A stretch of 43,194 bases of DNA from assembly GCA_002332755.1 (NCBI GenBank), contig DDBO01000177.1, forward strand, positions 1 through 43,194, read 5' to 3'. The notes beneath the pieces are model-generated. The model did no database searches. It saw only the letters and a list, made by a program, of their open reading frames with translations, and was not told where the DNA came from. The DNA is from Bacteroidales bacterium UBA2030. GTDB lineage: Bacteria; Bacteroidota; Bacteroidia; Bacteroidales; TTA-H9. Numbering within the stretch: the first letter of the stretch is position 1; each line of letters begins with the position of its first letter. Of this stretch, positions 25,326 through 35,317 are shown piece after piece. Both the position numbers and the translations under genes were made by a program.

Positions 25326-28300
25326 ATGTTGAACTTTTTAAAGAAATTTTTTGGCACGAAATCCGAGCGCGACATAAAGGATATTATGCCAATAGTGGAT
25401 AAAATCCACAAAGCTTATGAAAGCATCAAACAGTTATCCAACGACGAACTAAGAGCAAAAACCCAAGAATTCAAAAAAAGAATAGCCGAATACATTGCTC
25501 CAGAAGAAAACCGCATCAAAGAGCTTAAAGCCCGTATTGAGACGGAACTTGACATGGATGTTGAAGAAAAATCGGCTATCTACAAAGAAATCGACCAGCT
25601 GTCCAAAAGCTCATACCAGAAAAGCCAACAGATTCTAAACGAGATACTTCCTGAAGCTTTTGCTGTAATGAAGGAGACAGCTCGCCGCTTCAAAGAGAAT
25701 GAAAAGGTTTGGGTAACCGCTACAGAGAAAGACCGCGACCTGGCAGCCCGTAAAAACAACATCTTAATTGAAGGTGATAAGGCGTGCTACCTCAATCAAT
25801 GGATGGCGGGAGGCAATATGATTACCTGGGACATGGTTCACTACGACGTTCAGCTGATTGGGGGCATAGTGTTACACCAGGGCAAAATTGCCGAAATGGC
25901 TACGGGAGAAGGTAAAACCCTGGTGGCTACATTACCCGTTTACCTGAACGCCCTTACCGGAAAAGGCGTACACGTGGTCACGGTTAACGACTATCTGGCA
26001 AAGCGCGACTCGGAGTGGATGGGTGTGTTGTTCGAATTTCATGGTCTGAGTGTTGACTGTATCGATAAGCATGAACCCAATAGCGAAGCCCGCCGCAAAG
26101 CATATTTGTGCGACATCACCTATGGCACCAACAACGAATTTGGTTTCGACTACCTGCGCGACAACATGACCCAAAGTCCGGATGAACTGGTACAGCGTGA
26201 ACACATTTATGCCATTGTCGACGAGGTTGACTCTGTACTTATCGACGACGCCAGAACCCCCCTCATCATTTCAGGGCCAACACCCAAAGGGGAAGACCAG
26301 CTTTTCGATGAGCTTAAGCCTATGGTTAGCAAGCTGTACAACCTACAAAGAAATCTGGTCACCAAAATACTGGCCGAAGCCAAGGTATTGCTTACGGGTA
26401 ACCCTTCCCCCGAACAGGAAACCAAAGGTGGAGAGTTGCTCCTGAGGGCACACAGAGGACTCCCCAAACACAAACCTCTCATCAAATTTCTCAGCGAACC
26501 TGGCATGAAAGCCTTACTGCTGAAGACAGAAAACTTTTACCTGCAGGAACAGGCCAAAAATATGCATATCATCGACGATGAGCTTTATTTTGTTATTGAT
26601 GAAAAAAATAACACAATAGAACTCACCGAAAAAGGCATTGACGCTCTGACCGAATCGTACCAGGATCCGCATTTCTTTATTCTGCCTGATGTTGGCAGCG
26701 AGATATCGGAAATTGAAAGGATGAATATTTCCGAAGCAGAGAAAGAAGAAAGAAAAAGCCAGCTCATGGCCGATTATGCGGTGAAATCAGAGCGTGTTCA
26801 CACAGTCAACCAGCTGCTTAGGGCCTATGCGCTTTTTGAAAAAGATGTTGAATACGTAATCATCGATAATAAAGTTAAAATTGTAGACGAACAGACTGGC
26901 CGTATTCTTGAGGGGAGGCGTTATTCAGATGGATTGCATCAGGCCATAGAAGCCAAGGAAAATGTAAAAGTGGAGGCCGCCACCCAAACTTATGCCACCA
27001 TTACCCTGCAGAACTACTTCAGAATGTATAAAAAATTGGCCGGTATGACGGGTACAGCAGAAACCGAAGCCGGAGAATTCTGGAGTATCTACAAGTTGGA
27101 TGTTGTGGTGATTCCTACCAATAAACCGGTTATTCGAAAAGACATGGAGGACTTGGTTTACAAGACCAAACGCGAAAAATACAATGCTGTAATCGAGGAA
27201 ATAGAGCGCCTGATAAATATAGGCAGACCGGTATTGGTTGGAACTACTTCTGTGGAAACATCGGAGTTGCTGAGCAGGATGCTGACCTTACGCAAAATTC
27301 CGCATAATGTGCTGAATGCAAAACAGCATGCCCGCGAAGCAGAAATTGTAGCCCATGCAGGCCTGGCCCGTACGGTAACCATTGCCACAAACATGGCAGG
27401 GCGAGGCACGGATATCAAACTGGGCCCAGGTGTAAAAGAAGCAGGAGGTTTGGCTATCATTGGTACCGAACGGCATGAATCGAGGCGCGTTGACCGTCAG
27501 CTGCGCGGACGTGCCGGCCGTCAGGGTGATCCGGGAAGTTCACAATTTTTCGTCTCTCTCGAAGACGACCTGATGCGCCTTTTTGGTTCTGACCGTATTG
27601 CAAAAATCATGGACCGACTGGGCTTGAAAGAAGGGGAAGTGATTCAACATTCTATGATTACAAAATCTATAGAAAGAGCCCAGCGTAAGGTCGAAGAAAA
27701 CAACTTTGGTATCCGTAAGCGTTTGCTCGAATACGACGATGTGATGAATGCACAACGCGAGGTGATTTATAGCCGCCGCCGAAACGCCCTCCATGGCGAA
27801 CGCCTGGCCCTCGACATCCGCAATATGATGGAAGACCTTACCCACAGCCTCGTCGATGAATATTGGGAAGCGAAAGACTTTGCCTCCTTCAGAATGGAAC
27901 TTCTGAGAATTTTTGGTGTTGACAGTCCCTTCAACGAAAATGAGTTTTATAATCGCAACCGCAAAGAGCTTGCTCCCATTCTTTTCGAAACGGTTTATCA
28001 CCGTTACCGCGCAAAATGTCAGGCCCTTGCCGAAAGAACTTTCCCTGTCATCCAGGATGTTTTTGAAAACCATTCGCAATACGAGTACATTGCCGTACCG
28101 CTGACCGATGGCAGAAAACAACTCAATCTTGTTGTCAACCTTAAAAAAGCTTATAACGATCAGGCTCGAGAGGTTGTTCTCACCATGGAAAAAACAATAA
28201 CTCTGGCTGTTATTGATAATGCATGGAAAGAGCACCTACGCGAAATGGATGACCTGAAACAGTCGGTTCAAAATGCGGTTTACGAACAAAAAGACCCCTT

Positions 28301-28616
28301 ACTCATCTACAAGTTTGAGTCTTTTGAGCTTTTCAGCAAGATGTTGTTGCGTATTAACCGCGAAATCACTTCATTCCTGATGCGAGCTAACTTGCCGGGT
28401 GCAGAAACAGAAGTTAAACAAGCACAAATGCCCCGCCGCACCGATATGAGCCGGTTAAAACAGGAACGGACGGATATGCTCTCACAGGCCAGCCCAACCC
28501 AAGCGCCGGGTAAACCTTCACCTGTAAAGGTAGAAAAGCGTGTGGGCCGCAACGATCCCTGCCCGTGTGGTAGTGGAAAGAAATATAAAAACTGCCACGG
28601 TAAAGACCAGATCTGA
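25326..28616 (+). CDS. secA: Preprotein translocase ATPase SecA
   Basis: The motor that drives proteins through SecYEG. The frame also opens at a TTG (25299), but the ATG at 25326 gives the normal Bacteroidota start (MLNFLKKFFGTKSERD) and 1096 residues. Walker A is MATGEGKT at 191-198 and Walker B is DEVD at 299-302, followed by the ARTPLIISGP loop. GRGTDIKLG and RQLRGRAGRQGDPGSS belong to the second nucleotide-binding domain. The tail is the zinc site CPCG...CH (Cys1079, Cys1081, Cys1090, His1091) that binds SecB or ribosomes. A Bacteroidota-type insertion of roughly 90 residues (about 330-420) lies between the DEAD-like domain and the rest of the preprotein cross-linking domain. pyrH and hisS follow in the same operon. 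Confidence 0.97.
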   Translation: MLNFLKKFFGTKSERDIKDIMPIVDKIHKAYESIKQLSNDELRAKTQEFKKRIAEYIAPEENRIKELKARIETELDMDVEEKSAIYKEIDQLSKSSYQKSQQILNEILPEAFAVMKETARRFKENEKVWVTATEKDRDLAARKNNILIEGDKACYLNQWMAGGNMITWDMVHYDVQLIGGIVLHQGKIAEMATGEGKTLVATLPVYLNALTGKGVHVVTVNDYLAKRDSEWMGVLFEFHGLSVDCIDKHEPNSEARRKAYLCDITYGTNNEFGFDYLRDNMTQSPDELVQREHIYAIVDEVDSVLIDDARTPLIISGPTPKGEDQLFDELKPMVSKLYNLQRNLVTKILAEAKVLLTGNPSPEQETKGGELLLRAHRGLPKHKPLIKFLSEPGMKALLLKTENFYLQEQAKNMHIIDDELYFVIDEKNNTIELTEKGIDALTESYQDPHFFILPDVGSEISEIERMNISEAEKEERKSQLMADYAVKSERVHTVNQLLRAYALFEKDVEYVIIDNKVKIVDEQTGRILEGRRYSDGLHQAIEAKENVKVEAATQTYATITLQNYFRMYKKLAGMTGTAETEAGEFWSIYKLDVVVIPTNKPVIRKDMEDLVYKTKREKYNAVIEEIERLINIGRPVLVGTTSVETSELLSRMLTLRKIPHNVLNAKQHAREAEIVAHAGLARTVTIATNMAGRGTDIKLGPGVKEAGGLAIIGTERHESRRVDRQLRGRAGRQGDPGSSQFFVSLEDDLMRLFGSDRIAKIMDRLGLKEGEVIQHSMITKSIERAQRKVEENNFGIRKRLLEYDDVMNAQREVIYSRRRNALHGERLALDIRNMMEDLTHSLVDEYWEAKDFASFRMELLRIFGVDSPFNENEFYNRNRKELAPILFETVYHRYRAKCQALAERTFPVIQDVFENHSQYEYIAVPLTDGRKQLNLVVNLKKAYNDQAREVVLTMEKTITLAVIDNAWKEHLREMDDLKQSVQNAVYEQKDPLLIYKFESFELFSKMLLRINREITSFLMRANLPGAETEVKQAQMPRRTDMSRLKQERTDMLSQASPTQAPGKPSPVKVEKRVGRNDPCPCGSGKKYKNCHGKDQI

Positions 28617-28637
28617 CATCATCCAAAACTCTCAGTA

Positions 28638-29354
28638 ATGATAAAATATAAAAGGATATTACTCAAACTCAGTGGTGAATCGCTGATGGGAAGCCAGAAC
28701 TATGGTATCGATCCGGCCCGGCTTACCGAATATGCCGAACAAATAGCAGAAGTAAGCCGATTAGGGGTTCAAATTGCCATAGTTATCGGCGGTGGTAACA
28801 TTTTCAGAGGATTACAGGGAGCAGCCAAGGGCATGGACCGAGTACAAGGAGATTATATGGGAATGCTGGCCACCCTTATTAACAGTATGGCATTGCAGGC
28901 TGAGCTCGAAAAACAAGGAATCCATACAGCCTTATTAGGTGGCCTTGAGGTTAAACCAATAGCCCGTGCCATGAGTCGACGGGAAGCCATTGCAGAACTC
29001 GAGGCCGGAAAAGTCGTAATTATCAGCGGAGGAACAGGCAATCCCTATTTCACAACAGATACTGCCTCAGCCTTAAGAGGTGTAGAAATCAAAGCCGATG
29101 TGTTACTGAAAGGCACACGTGTGGACGGAGTATATACTGCCGATCCGGAAAAAGATCCCTCGGCAGTAAAATACAGCACGCTTTCATTTAAGGAAGCTTA
29201 CTCCAAAGGTCTTAAAGTAATGGATCTTACAGCCTTTAGCCTCTGCATGGAAAACGACTTACCTATTTACGTCTTCGATATGGATACCAAAGGTAATCTT
29301 TGCAAGGTGGTTGAAGGACAACACATCGGAACCCTGGTAGCAAACAATGTCTGA
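28638..29354 (+). CDS. pyrH: Uridylate kinase (UMP kinase)
   Basis: A 238-residue enzyme of the amino-acid-kinase fold that phosphorylates UMP to UDP. Motifs: KRILLKLSGESLMG at the start, IAIVIGGGNIFRGL (phosphate loop), MDRVQGDYMGMLATLINS (UMP site), GTGNPYFTTDTASALR, and LKGTRVDGVYTADPEKDP. It is the hexameric bacterial PyrH type, not related to eukaryotic UMP kinases. It begins 21 nt after secA and hisS follows after 17 nt, so the three are cotranscribed. Confidence 0.97.
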   Translation: MIKYKRILLKLSGESLMGSQNYGIDPARLTEYAEQIAEVSRLGVQIAIVIGGGNIFRGLQGAAKGMDRVQGDYMGMLATLINSMALQAELEKQGIHTALLGGLEVKPIARAMSRREAIAELEAGKVVIISGGTGNPYFTTDTASALRGVEIKADVLLKGTRVDGVYTADPEKDPSAVKYSTLSFKEAYSKGLKVMDLTAFSLCMENDLPIYVFDMDTKGNLCKVVEGQHIGTLVANNV

Positions 29355-29371
29355 TTATCTTTAATAAAAAC

Positions 29372-30733
29372 ATGCAGAAACCCTCGATTCCCAAAGGTAC
29401 CCGCGATTTCGGGCCCGCCGAAATGCAACGGCGCAATTATATTTTCGACACCATTCGCTCGGTATTCAGACTCTATGGTTATCAGCCCATTGAAACTCCG
29501 GCGATGGAGAATCTGAGTACCCTGTTAGGGAAATATGGAGAAGAAGGGGATAAGCTCCTTTTCCGCATTCTAAATTCCGGTGATTTTCTAAAAGATGTCC
29601 CCCCCACAATATTGCAGCAGCCTTCGGCCATCCAACTTTTACCCCACATCACCGAAAAAGGCCTCCGTTACGATCTTACAGTACCCTTTGCGCGATTTGT
29701 GGTTCAACACCGCGATCAAATTACTTTGCCTTTTCGTCGTTACCAGATTCAACCCGTCTGGCGTGCCGATCGTCCCCAAAAAGGGCGTTATCGCGAATTT
29801 TATCAATGCGATGCCGATGTTATTGGCAGTACCTCTCTTTTCAACGAGGCCGAGCTCATCAGCATGATTGATGAGGTATTTGCCCGACTAAACCTCAAAG
29901 TTCGTGTGCTATTAAATAACCGGAAAATTCTGGCTGGTATTGCAGAATACATCGGGCACCCGGAAATGCTTATCGACATCACTACAGCTATCGATAAACT
30001 CGACAAAATCGGTCTCGAAAAGGTTAATCAAGAACTCAGCGAAAGAGGCCTGCCCTCTGAAGCTATTGAAAAATTACAACCTGTTCTTTTTACCGGTGGA
30101 AAAAATGAGGAAAAGATACAGGTACTCACCGAACTGCTTAAAGAATCTCCGGTAGGCCTTAAAGGATTGGAAGAGTTACAGAATGTGCTGAACTATCTCC
30201 CTCACTTTGGGGTACAATGCGAAGTTATATTTGACCTGACGTTGGCTCGCGGGCTAAATTATTATACAGGTGCCATTATAGAAGTAAAGTCGCTGGATGT
30301 AAGCATGGGAAGCATTTGCGGAGGTGGCCGCTACGACGACCTCACAGGTATCTTTGGGCTACCCGGTATTTCGGGAGTAGGTATCTCTTTTGGTGCGGAC
30401 CGTATCTACGATGTTCTCGAGCAAACAGAAAGATTTCCTGCGGAAGCCACCAGCGGCACCAGAGTGCTAATTCTAAATTTCGGAGAAAAAGAGGAACAAT
30501 ACTGTCTCCCTCTGTTATTGAAACTTCGTAGGGAAGGTATCAGTGCTGAGCTTTACCCGGATGCAAGCAAAATCAAAAAGCAAATGGCTCACGCCGATGC
30601 ATACGGAATTCCTTACGTAGTGCTGGCTGGAGAAGACGAGATAAATGCCGGGATGTTCACGTTAAAGAACATGCAAACCGGCGAACAACAAAAGCTAACG
30701 GCAGAAGAACTTGTAAAAATAGTGGCAGAATAA
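29372..30733 (+). CDS. hisS: Histidyl-tRNA synthetase
   Basis: A 453-residue class II aminoacyl-tRNA synthetase. It starts with KGTRDFGPAEMQRRNYIFDT. Motif 2 is RYREFYQCDADVIG, the histidine A motif is LARGLNYYTGAIIEV, and motif 3 is the GGGRYDDL and GISFGADRIYDVL region. The C-terminal anticodon-binding domain covers about residues 355-453 (VLILNFGEKEEQYCLPLLLKLR). It charges tRNA-His in the cytosol. It ends the secA-pyrH-hisS operon and converges on the lamin-tail protein gene with 76 nt between; no strong terminator hairpin is visible there. Confidence 0.97.
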   Translation: MQKPSIPKGTRDFGPAEMQRRNYIFDTIRSVFRLYGYQPIETPAMENLSTLLGKYGEEGDKLLFRILNSGDFLKDVPPTILQQPSAIQLLPHITEKGLRYDLTVPFARFVVQHRDQITLPFRRYQIQPVWRADRPQKGRYREFYQCDADVIGSTSLFNEAELISMIDEVFARLNLKVRVLLNNRKILAGIAEYIGHPEMLIDITTAIDKLDKIGLEKVNQELSERGLPSEAIEKLQPVLFTGGKNEEKIQVLTELLKESPVGLKGLEELQNVLNYLPHFGVQCEVIFDLTLARGLNYYTGAIIEVKSLDVSMGSICGGGRYDDLTGIFGLPGISGVGISFGADRIYDVLEQTERFPAEATSGTRVLILNFGEKEEQYCLPLLLKLRREGISAELYPDASKIKKQMAHADAYGIPYVVLAGEDEINAGMFTLKNMQTGEQQKLTAEELVKIVAE

Positions 30734-30809
30734 TAAATCAGATCATTCTTTGTTTCCTGTGGATTGACCTCTATTAGGAAAAGACCAGATTTGGAAAAAA
30801 CCACAAATG

Positions 30810-33800
30810 CTAAAACTTCACTGCCAAAACAACCGAAGATTTAACTACTTCGCGTTTACCGGCTGTGTTGTAAAACTCGCTGACTATCAGATAACGTCCG
30901 ACAGGCGCCAGTGAACGATCGTCGCGGCAACCATCCCACGATAGAACCGTTTCAATGCCTGCAGATAATGCCCTTGCCAATTTACGCACAAGTCGGCCCA
31001 TAGCATCATAAACACTCACATTTACCAACCAACCGTCCCCGGGAGCATTTAATACAATTACCGTATTATCGTCAACACCATCGCCATCGGGTGAAAATAT
31101 AGAGGGGGAGACGGTTAATCGGCCTGAAGGAAGAGGTGTTTCTGCAAATTGTGAATTTTTTCCAGTAGGTGTTCCAAATCCAGCTGATTCGGCAGCTGAA
31201 GTCCAGTTGGTTGGGTCTGTCGAGGGACGATGAGGATTTATACGTTCAAGCGCAACGCCGTCAAGGTCCTTCAATACAGGCAAGTGCATCGAAGGAGTGT
31301 ATTCCAGTCTGTCAATTTCTGAAGATTCATTTTCTCTGAGTGACAAAACAATTCTCCCACCGGGATCAGAGGCAAAATCGGGGAGATCACTGATTTCAAC
31401 AAGATTGGCGGGATAAGGCACTTCATATTGAGCTGCCACGGCCCCAGGATTGCGCGTCAGGCAATAATATTGCCCCGGAACTAACATCCAGGAGGGCAAG
31501 AAGATGATTTTCGTGCGGGAAGTATCCGTTAAGCTCTTGTATATAAGCGATACAGAGGCTAAATCAAGAAGATTACTGCTGTTGTTCATAACCTCTAAAT
31601 AATCAGCCCCCCCGGTACGGGGATTTGTAAGTATTTCATTAATAATCAAATCACCGGAAGAGACCGGAGAAGGCAAGCCAAAGACAATTTCTCCGCCGGT
31701 AAGACTATTTCCCGCACAATCTGTTATTTCTCCCTTAGCTTGCAATAAATATGAACGACCAGGGTCCATAGAAGCACTTAATTCGAAAACAAAAACGATA
31801 TTTCTGTAATCTGTCGGGGATATTCGAACAACCTCTCCAGGCCCTTCGGGAAGGCTCCACCTTGCAGGATTTGTAATAGTTTCTTCGGCCATGGGTTCAG
31901 AGAAATATACACTGAGATGGGTGTTATCAACAGGGAAGGCGCGAAGCAATGAAGGAGATGTTAAGTCAGGATTATTTGTTTTAACAGAATTATCGCGACC
32001 GGGTGTTCCGCCAGAAGCATCCACTGAAGGCGCCCAATTGCCATCAAGTGTACAAAAGTTTTCATAGTCCCTCATTTCAAGCGACCAACCCCCGTTCTTC
32101 TTAGGAGAGCTACCATACCATTTATCGGTGTAATCAACCCAGGCTATCACCTCGCCCATAGGATTTACCAAAGCTATACTTTGACCTGTATTGGTTAACT
32201 GAAAGGAAGAAAATCCGTAAAAATTGCCATATGGGGCAAAGTCAGAAGCAGCTCCTTCGGAACCAATAATCAAATAGGAATTCGCACCCAAATAAGCATT
32301 TTGAAAAACTTTTGAAGATGTCCCAATTAGTAATGTCCATCCTGAAAGGTCAATGGTAGAAGCAGTTGTATTATAAATTTCGATGTATTCAAAATTGGGC
32401 AAACCAACAACAGGCTCAGGATCTGCCATAATTTCCGTAATTAAAACGTCGAAGGGTTGAACGGGTGGTGCAAGCGTAAAATCCAGAAAAGTATTTTCAG
32501 GAACAGCCTCCCCCTTACAATTTTGAAGACCCGGCAATAAGATTAGGCGATAAGATACTCCATTTTCAAAAGTTATGGGGAAATGCAACATAACTGCCGA
32601 AAAATCATCGCCTGATAACCAGGCCGAATCAGCTAAACCAATTGCAGGACTTACCTCATACAATTGATAATTGACTAACGACAGGCTATCCATATTCTGG
32701 TTGAAGATAAGCTTGAGGGTTTGATTATCAATAACGATGAGCGCTTCCGGTAAGGGAAGCAAGGTAAGGGATGAGAGAACAGAGTTAGGGCCACCTGGGG
32801 TTCCTCCGCTTATATTTTCTGAAGCCTTCCAGTTGGCAGCACCCAGGCAAACGGCCGAAGGGTCGATCTGTTCAAGGCTCCATCCACCGTTGGATTTTGC
32901 TGGATCACGATACCACTTATCCGTATAAATGACCCTCGAAATCACTTGATTTGTATTGTCCAGCAGTTTAATGTCCTGGCCGGTATTAGTCAGGCTGAGC
33001 GAAGAGATGCCTACACAGGTTCCATAAGATGATAGTTCCGGAATAGCTTCCGGCCGGCAAAGGATGAGAAATCCTTCTGCCGCAATCTCACAATCGGGGA
33101 TAGACTTAATGGTGTTACCTGTAACCAGCTTCCATCCTTTAAGGCTAAAAGATTTCCTGGTGGTATTGTAAAGTTCAACATATTCCCAATTAGGCAAACC
33201 AACCGGCGGGTCAGGGTCCACCATCAACTCATTAATTACAATATCGTAAGGCTGAGGCTGATAAATAGAAAAACTTCGCATAAAGGGGCCACTACGATTG
33301 CCCGCAAGGTCTTTCACCGAATCGACCGACAGGATATAGTCTATATCGGGTTGGAAAGGACTATGAAACGCCAAGGAAACCAGCCCGGGAATCGCTGTAG
33401 AAAGTTGTACTTGGAAAGGTTGCTGATTTCCAGGTTGAACTCTGTAATTTGTAGGTAAACCTGCGGGTGTTGGTGCCAGGGCTTCAGAAAATTGTAATTC
33501 CAGGGAAGTATCCGAAGGGACGGTCAGGGAAAGAAGTTCAGGAGGTGTTATGTCCACCTGAATTTCTCCGGCATAAAAGTCGTCAAAGTACATTTTAGTA
33601 GCGTTGCTCGTAGTGTATTTACAGAAAATCCCGAAATACTGCCCTGTGTTTATTTGGGAATCATTACCCGAAGCCTGTAACTGAAAGTTAGCCCCCCCTG
33701 TAGGATCGGCCCAAATTTCCCAGGTACCATCCATCTTATGGACAACTTTAATGCGCAAAGTAAATGAGGTCGCTATCAGGCCATCAATTCCCCTGCAAAT

Positions 33801-34220
33801 GCTAACGCTTTGATTCCCGTTTTGTCTGAACAATTCAAGCGCATCATTCGAACCCGCTTCCCCCAATTGCAGATAATAACCATTAAGCGACCCGCTTAAA
33901 TCAGACTGATCAGAAATAAGATATACTCTGGAAAAATTATTGGATGAGGGAGAAAATGAAAGTTTTACCCAAAATCTCCATTCTGCGGGCTTAAGGAGTG
34001 TTGAGGAAGTAGAAAGAAAAGCAGTTCCTTCCCCACTTCCGTTCAACTGTAATTGTTTTGAGTTGTTTACTTTAAAAAACACATCGGTTCCAGTCCATGC
34101 CGGATTTTGGGTAAAATCTCCATCCTCAAAACTATCGGAAAGCTGAGCGCGTGATTGATAACTTCCACAAAAAACAGCCATTAGGGTGACCAATAATAAT
34201 TTTCTGCAAAAGGGCATCAT
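30810..34220 (-). CDS. Secreted lamin-tail-domain protein
   Basis: A 1136-residue secreted protein with a signal peptide (MMPFCRKLLLVTLMAVFCGS, cleavage near RAQ). Residues about 27-220 look like a laminin-G or concanavalin-like sandwich (DSFEDGDFTQNPAW). Three lamin-tail domains start at about 323 (INELMVDPDPPVGLPNWEY), 588 (ITEIMADPEPVVGLPNFEY) and 853 (INEILTNPRTGGADYLEV). Each is preceded by a short Ig-like domain of the Big_5 type (for example SLELQFSEAL), giving a repeat of about 265 residues. The last 100 residues (from SPSIFSPDGDGVDDNTVIV) are FlgD/CHU_C-like and may act as an export or anchoring region. It is divergent from asd. A surface or extracellular role, perhaps in adhesion or with DNA, is inference. 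Confidence 0.85.
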   Translation of the reverse strand: MMPFCRKLLLVTLMAVFCGSYQSRAQLSDSFEDGDFTQNPAWTGTDVFFKVNNSKQLQLNGSGEGTAFLSTSSTLLKPAEWRFWVKLSFSPSSNNFSRVYLISDQSDLSGSLNGYYLQLGEAGSNDALELFRQNGNQSVSICRGIDGLIATSFTLRIKVVHKMDGTWEIWADPTGGANFQLQASGNDSQINTGQYFGIFCKYTTSNATKMYFDDFYAGEIQVDITPPELLSLTVPSDTSLELQFSEALAPTPAGLPTNYRVQPGNQQPFQVQLSTAIPGLVSLAFHSPFQPDIDYILSVDSVKDLAGNRSGPFMRSFSIYQPQPYDIVINELMVDPDPPVGLPNWEYVELYNTTRKSFSLKGWKLVTGNTIKSIPDCEIAAEGFLILCRPEAIPELSSYGTCVGISSLSLTNTGQDIKLLDNTNQVISRVIYTDKWYRDPAKSNGGWSLEQIDPSAVCLGAANWKASENISGGTPGGPNSVLSSLTLLPLPEALIVIDNQTLKLIFNQNMDSLSLVNYQLYEVSPAIGLADSAWLSGDDFSAVMLHFPITFENGVSYRLILLPGLQNCKGEAVPENTFLDFTLAPPVQPFDVLITEIMADPEPVVGLPNFEYIEIYNTTASTIDLSGWTLLIGTSSKVFQNAYLGANSYLIIGSEGAASDFAPYGNFYGFSSFQLTNTGQSIALVNPMGEVIAWVDYTDKWYGSSPKKNGGWSLEMRDYENFCTLDGNWAPSVDASGGTPGRDNSVKTNNPDLTSPSLLRAFPVDNTHLSVYFSEPMAEETITNPARWSLPEGPGEVVRISPTDYRNIVFVFELSASMDPGRSYLLQAKGEITDCAGNSLTGGEIVFGLPSPVSSGDLIINEILTNPRTGGADYLEVMNNSSNLLDLASVSLIYKSLTDTSRTKIIFLPSWMLVPGQYYCLTRNPGAVAAQYEVPYPANLVEISDLPDFASDPGGRIVLSLRENESSEIDRLEYTPSMHLPVLKDLDGVALERINPHRPSTDPTNWTSAAESAGFGTPTGKNSQFAETPLPSGRLTVSPSIFSPDGDGVDDNTVIVLNAPGDGWLVNVSVYDAMGRLVRKLARALSAGIETVLSWDGCRDDRSLAPVGRYLIVSEFYNTAGKREVVKSSVVLAVKF

Positions 34221-34257
34221 ACAAAAGCCATTTAAGACGTTGAAACTGTAAATATAG

Positions 34258-34265
34258 TAATTTTG
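34258..34265 (+). promoter_or_regulatory. asd: -7 box of asd
   Basis: TAATTTTG matches TAnnTTTG exactly, 53 nt before the ATG of asd. A 5-bp hairpin (CCTGC/GCAGG, 34270-34283) lies just after the expected transcription start. Confidence 0.45.
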
Positions 34266-34317
34266 CCGGCCTGCTCAGGCAGGTTATTTCAGTAATCAGT
34301 AATAAAATCATCAAGCT

Positions 34318-35316
34318 ATGCCAAAAATTTCCGTAGTGGGAGCTACAGGCCTTGTAGGTCGTCGGATGATCGAAAAAGTCATTCATTCCCCCATCTTCAA
34401 ATCATGGCAACTTATTGCTGTTGCTTCCGAAAGATCGGCAGGGAAAGAAATAAGGATAGAAGACCGTATCCTGAAAGTAGTGACACCTACGGAAGGGATT
34501 CAGGAAAAGCCAGATATTGCTTTGTTTTCTGCCGGAGCTGAAGCTTCCGGTATTCTTGCCCCCCGGTTTGCCCAACACGGTTTTGTTATCGACAACAGCT
34601 CTTACTGGCGATTGTTTCCCGAAATTCCCCTCGTTGTACCTGAAATCAATGCACATACCCTTACTCCGTCGACCCGTATCATAGCAAATCCCAATTGTTC
34701 TACTATTCAAATGGTACTGGCCCTATCTGGTTTGCACAGGAAATTGGGTATTCGCAGGATAGTAGTGTCTACTTATCAATCCGTTACAGGCTCTGGACAA
34801 AAAGGCATAGCTCAGCTGGAAGCCGAAGAAAAAGGGCAAAGTGTAGAAAATCCGGCCTATCCACATCCCATCTACCGCAACCTGATTCCTCATGGAGGAT
34901 ATTTCCTTGAGAACGGTTATACCTCAGAAGAGATGAAATTGGTTCATGAAACGCGTAAAATTCTTGGCGACAACGACATAGCCGTTACAGCCACTGTGGT
35001 TCGCGTTGCGGTAAAAGGTGGCCACAGCGAAGCAGTAAATGTGGAATTTAAAAACGACTTCACCCTAGAAGAAGTAATTACCATTTTAAGAAATACTCCT
35101 GGAGTAGAAGTGTTAGATGACCCCCGACAAAACCTCTACCCCATGCCCTTGTATGCAGAAGGTAAAGACGAGGTTTTTGTGGGTCGTATCCGAAGGGATG
35201 AATCGCAAGCCCGTACTCTCAATTTATGGATAGTGTCCGACAACCTGCTCAAAGGCGCTGCTACTAACGCCGTGCAAATTGCAGAACATCTGGTAAATAG
35301 TGGATTTATAAGCTAA
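34318..35316 (+). CDS. asd: Aspartate-semialdehyde dehydrogenase
   Basis: A 332-residue NADP-dependent enzyme that converts aspartyl phosphate to aspartate semialdehyde for lysine, diaminopimelate, threonine and methionine. The N-terminal Rossmann motif is VVGATGLVGRRMIE. The catalytic Cys127 lies in IANPNCSTIQM. The substrate-binding stretch is VSTYQSVTGSGQKGI, and KLVHETRKIL and RVAVKGGHSEAVN follow. Length and order match bacterial Asd. The ribF start follows the stop codon after one base, so the two are cotranscribed. Confidence 0.97.
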   Translation: MPKISVVGATGLVGRRMIEKVIHSPIFKSWQLIAVASERSAGKEIRIEDRILKVVTPTEGIQEKPDIALFSAGAEASGILAPRFAQHGFVIDNSSYWRLFPEIPLVVPEINAHTLTPSTRIIANPNCSTIQMVLALSGLHRKLGIRRIVVSTYQSVTGSGQKGIAQLEAEEKGQSVENPAYPHPIYRNLIPHGGYFLENGYTSEEMKLVHETRKILGDNDIAVTATVVRVAVKGGHSEAVNVEFKNDFTLEEVITILRNTPGVEVLDDPRQNLYPMPLYAEGKDEVFVGRIRRDESQARTLNLWIVSDNLLKGAATNAVQIAEHLVNSGFIS

Positions 35317-35317
35317 A

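Noticed and set aside
27540..28235. 231-codon open frame on the minus strand
   Set aside because: It is antisense to the conserved C-terminal half of secA and encodes nothing recognisable.
34266..34317. Lysine riboswitch in the asd leader
   Set aside because: The leader is only about 50 nt with one 5-bp hairpin, far too short for a lysine aptamer.
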